In this document: in pieces, positions 62,521 to 64,000 of the stretch
Numbering within the stretch: position 1 is the first letter of the stretch
Layout: each line of letters opens with the position of its first letter
Source of the DNA: Promethearchaeota archaeon
GTDB lineage: Archaea; Asgardarchaeota; Lokiarchaeia; Helarchaeales; RDOG01
Length of the DNA stretch: 64,000 bases
Direction: 5' to 3'
Assembly: GCA_011365055.1 (NCBI GenBank)
Contig: RDOG01000005.1
Span: 62,001 to 126,000 of the forward strand
The notes under the pieces: model-generated
Databases searched by the model: none
Told to the model about the DNA's origin: nothing
The model's input: the letters and a program-made list of their open reading frames with translations, nothing else
Program-made: the position numbers and the translations under genes

Positions 62521-62871
62521 CTTTTTTTTAAAAGCGATAGAAATTTAAAAAAAATACTAATTAGTTTTATCTTATATTGGTATTTTAAAATATTACGGTG
62601 AATATATATATTCAGAAATGAAAGCAAAGATATGCAGTTATTATATTAGATTCTCCAACTCCATCTTAGAAATCCCTGCTTTTTTTTTGAGCGAATTGCA
62701 AAAGAAATCGTAAGGTTCAAACGTAAATAACAAAATCTGAATTTGACTATTGAAAGAACAATATTTGAAATTATTAAACCCCGAATAAAATATGGATACA
62801 CTGTAAATATTATAACAAAAATTACAAAAAGTTGCTTATTCTATTTTAAAATCATTGAAATCATGGACCCT
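62521..62871 (+). other. Gene-free stretch before the right-edge block
   Basis: About 350 bp. A short frame at 62618-62713 (KAKICSYYIRFSNSILEIPA) has an ATG but no ribosome site, and may be a gene relic. T-runs at 62522-62530 and 62682-62689 are visible. No tRNA, integrase or repeat that would mark an insertion border was seen. Confidence 0.35.
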
Positions 62872-63378
62872 TTAGCCGTATTCCTTTTCAGTAAACCATG
62901 GAATTTTTGTCCATATATTATCCGCACTCCGGGTGGGTTCATATTCTATTATAAATTGGGGTTCTTTTGGATCATAAGGACCATCAAGTGGAAAGACTTG
63001 GATTACATGCATCCTATATAAGCCATTTTCTAAATTGATAAAATTGTTTTCGAACCCTTTGTTAGGTAATCGCTCATCTTCAAATTGGGCTACATAGCTT
63101 AGATCATCATAACTAATGAAATACAATTTCCTATTTGTTACTTGGATATTTCCGAGCACGGATCGAAAACCTTCCCGCTTAGAAATGCCTCGGTGAACAT
63201 CTACACGCCATATCTCTTCTAATCCTGTAGCCCAAAGCAATAAATTTAAATTATGCATTTGTGTCAAAAAATGCCGTTCTAAATCCTCAAACCACCAATC
63301 TTTCTTTAAATAGGTGATATATTTATCAACATTTACAATGCCGATAAATCCTGAATCATCGGGTATTTTGTAGATCAT
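62872..63378 (-). CDS. Unknown soluble protein, bacterial-like composition
   Basis: 168 residues from an ATG at 63378 with AAGGA 6 nt upstream. It reads IYKIPDDSGFIGIVNVDKYI, WRVDVHRGISKREGFRSVLG and a later VIQVFPLDGPYDPKEPQFII. Compared with neighbours, the DNA is richer in GC and in CGN/GGN codons. No family is recognised. It follows, 18 bp apart, a SUKH-like gene, and the two probably form one operon. Confidence 0.6.
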   Translation of the reverse strand: MIYKIPDDSGFIGIVNVDKYITYLKKDWWFEDLERHFLTQMHNLNLLLWATGLEEIWRVDVHRGISKREGFRSVLGNIQVTNRKLYFISYDDLSYVAQFEDERLPNKGFENNFINLENGLYRMHVIQVFPLDGPYDPKEPQFIIEYEPTRSADNIWTKIPWFTEKEYG

Positions 63379-63396
63379 AATCAATCCTTTCGTTTT

Positions 63397-64000
63397 TTAT
63401 TTTCGTTCTTTAGAAGGTAAGTCCAGCAATTTTTGAAACGATTGCAATTCGCTCAAACGGTTTTCAATATTTCTCCAGGGGTGGAGCGACAAGCTGTCTC
63501 GGAGTAACTGTAATAAATATTGGCTTCGCTTGATATTTTCTTTATTCAAGACTTGAGAATCTTCCTTTACCAATGCCTCGGGATGTTCTAAATATTCTAA
63601 TGTTTCTTTTCTACGGTCTGAATAGGTCAATCCTTCGAGCAAGAAGTATCCGGTTCTTGATCCCAAACATAAAAATTCATATAAACTACTTCCTACAATC
63701 AGATTTTCCTCCCCGTAATTATCGGGTACCGTCATAACCACGGGCGACTTTTCGATTATTTGACCATCTAAATGCAGCAAACTAAAATGGACACCGTCGC
63801 CCCCCGTACGGGCAAAGGCGGAGGAGTTTCTTGGAGTGGATTCATATTCTTCGGTTTTTAAAGGATGCATTAAAATTAATCCGATCGGATCAAAAATAAA
63901 GTTCGAGGCTTGTTCTAACGATCGACCGATCTCCAAGTTGGCAAAGAAAGTAGGCTGTACTTTCTGCCAAATTTCTGGATTTGTTTTTATTCGAGCGGAT
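63397..64000 (-). CDS. SUKH/SMI1-KNR4-like protein, N-terminus cut by window edge
   Basis: The frame is open to the right edge without a true start; the apparent TTG at 63936 lies inside coding sequence (KVQPTFFANLEIGRSLEQAS). The core is PRNSSAFARTGGDGVHFSLL, then VVMTVPDNYGEENLIVGSSL and LGSRTGYFLLEGLTY. This resembles bacterial SUKH-like (SMI1/KNR4) proteins, often immunity proteins for toxins, though the exact family is unsure. GC is well above the window average. A recent acquisition from bacteria is likely. Confidence 0.6.
   Translation of the reverse strand, partial: SARIKTNPEIWQKVQPTFFANLEIGRSLEQASNFIFDPIGLILMHPLKTEEYESTPRNSSAFARTGGDGVHFSLLHLDGQIIEKSPVVMTVPDNYGEENLIVGSSLYEFLCLGSRTGYFLLEGLTYSDRRKETLEYLEHPEALVKEDSQVLNKENIKRSQYLLQLLRDSLSLHPWRNIENRLSELQSFQKLLDLPSKERK

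Noticed and set aside
62743..63021. 92-residue plus-strand frame
   Set aside because: Its second half is antisense to the 62872-63378 gene and it has no ribosome site or recognised domain.
1..64000. tRNA, rRNA or CRISPR array
   Set aside because: No cloverleaf-like GC island, T-arm motif or regularly spaced direct repeats were seen by eye in the gene-free stretches.

Overview
The window looks like chromosomal DNA of an Asgard archaeon, most likely of the Lokiarchaeia type. It is very AT-rich and has archaeal TATA-type promoters and short purine-rich ribosome binding sites. It carries archaeal informational genes (L15e, RNase P Rpp30 and Pop5, UPF0147, a DUF2095 protein) and pieces of a tetrahydromethanopterin-linked C1 pathway (Mtd, MtrH, a CooS-type CO dehydrogenase, polyferredoxins). 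It also has proteins with eukaryote-like domains: a ribophorin I-like protein, a gelsolin-like domain, roadblock-like proteins, a SNAP-like helical-repeat protein and a B-box/GRAM-like protein. The lineage is an inference from gene content; no rRNA or tRNA gene was seen.

Layout. 1-5.2 kb: a secreted ribophorin I-like protein running off the left edge, a zinc-finger/GRAM-like protein, a broken surface-protein gene, and a membrane-anchored protein with terpene-cyclase-type QW and DxDD motifs. 5.4-11.8 kb: a block bounded by two copies of a ~100 bp non-coding repeat. It holds an MFS exporter, a membrane protein/winged-helix regulator pair with a probable operator, an AsnC-like regulator and a flavodoxin / Fe-S flavoprotein / flavodoxin-rubredoxin group with a decayed duplicate. 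11.9-15.2 kb: a 584-residue protein ending in two histone-fold-like segments, then an OLD-family nuclease pseudogene. 15.3-30.5 kb: mostly housekeeping genes (GT-C and GT4 glycosyltransferases, inositol-phosphate synthase, HAD, THEP1 NTPase, crotonase, YchF, GcvH, SerA, L15e).

30.5-46.3 kb: a NucS-like nuclease sits between L15e and the exosome-subunit-like/Rpp30/Pop5 genes. Then come small regulatory proteins, an RNase Z-like hydrolase, TMTC-like and ATP-grasp proteins, a Trm11-like methyltransferase, MtrH, and an AbiV-like pseudogene. 46.4-54.3 kb: a C1/sulfur/redox group with a methanogenesis-marker-16-like protein, a NapH-like membrane ferredoxin between two paralogous HTH_10 regulators, a divergent CooS, a DUF166 protein, a double ferredoxin and a CGGC protein. 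No acetyl-CoA synthase subunit lies nearby. A perfect 16-bp palindrome precedes the DUF166 gene.

55-62.5 kb: a membrane/secreted operon ending in a membrane-bound winged-helix protein, DJ-1, AfpA, a gelsolin-domain protein, a GNAT, Mtd, two ferredoxins and a C-terminally anchored surface protein. 62.9-64 kb: two genes with visibly higher GC and bacterial-looking products, a probable recent acquisition cut by the right edge. At least four genes are decayed with single in-frame stops in otherwise intact reading frames.
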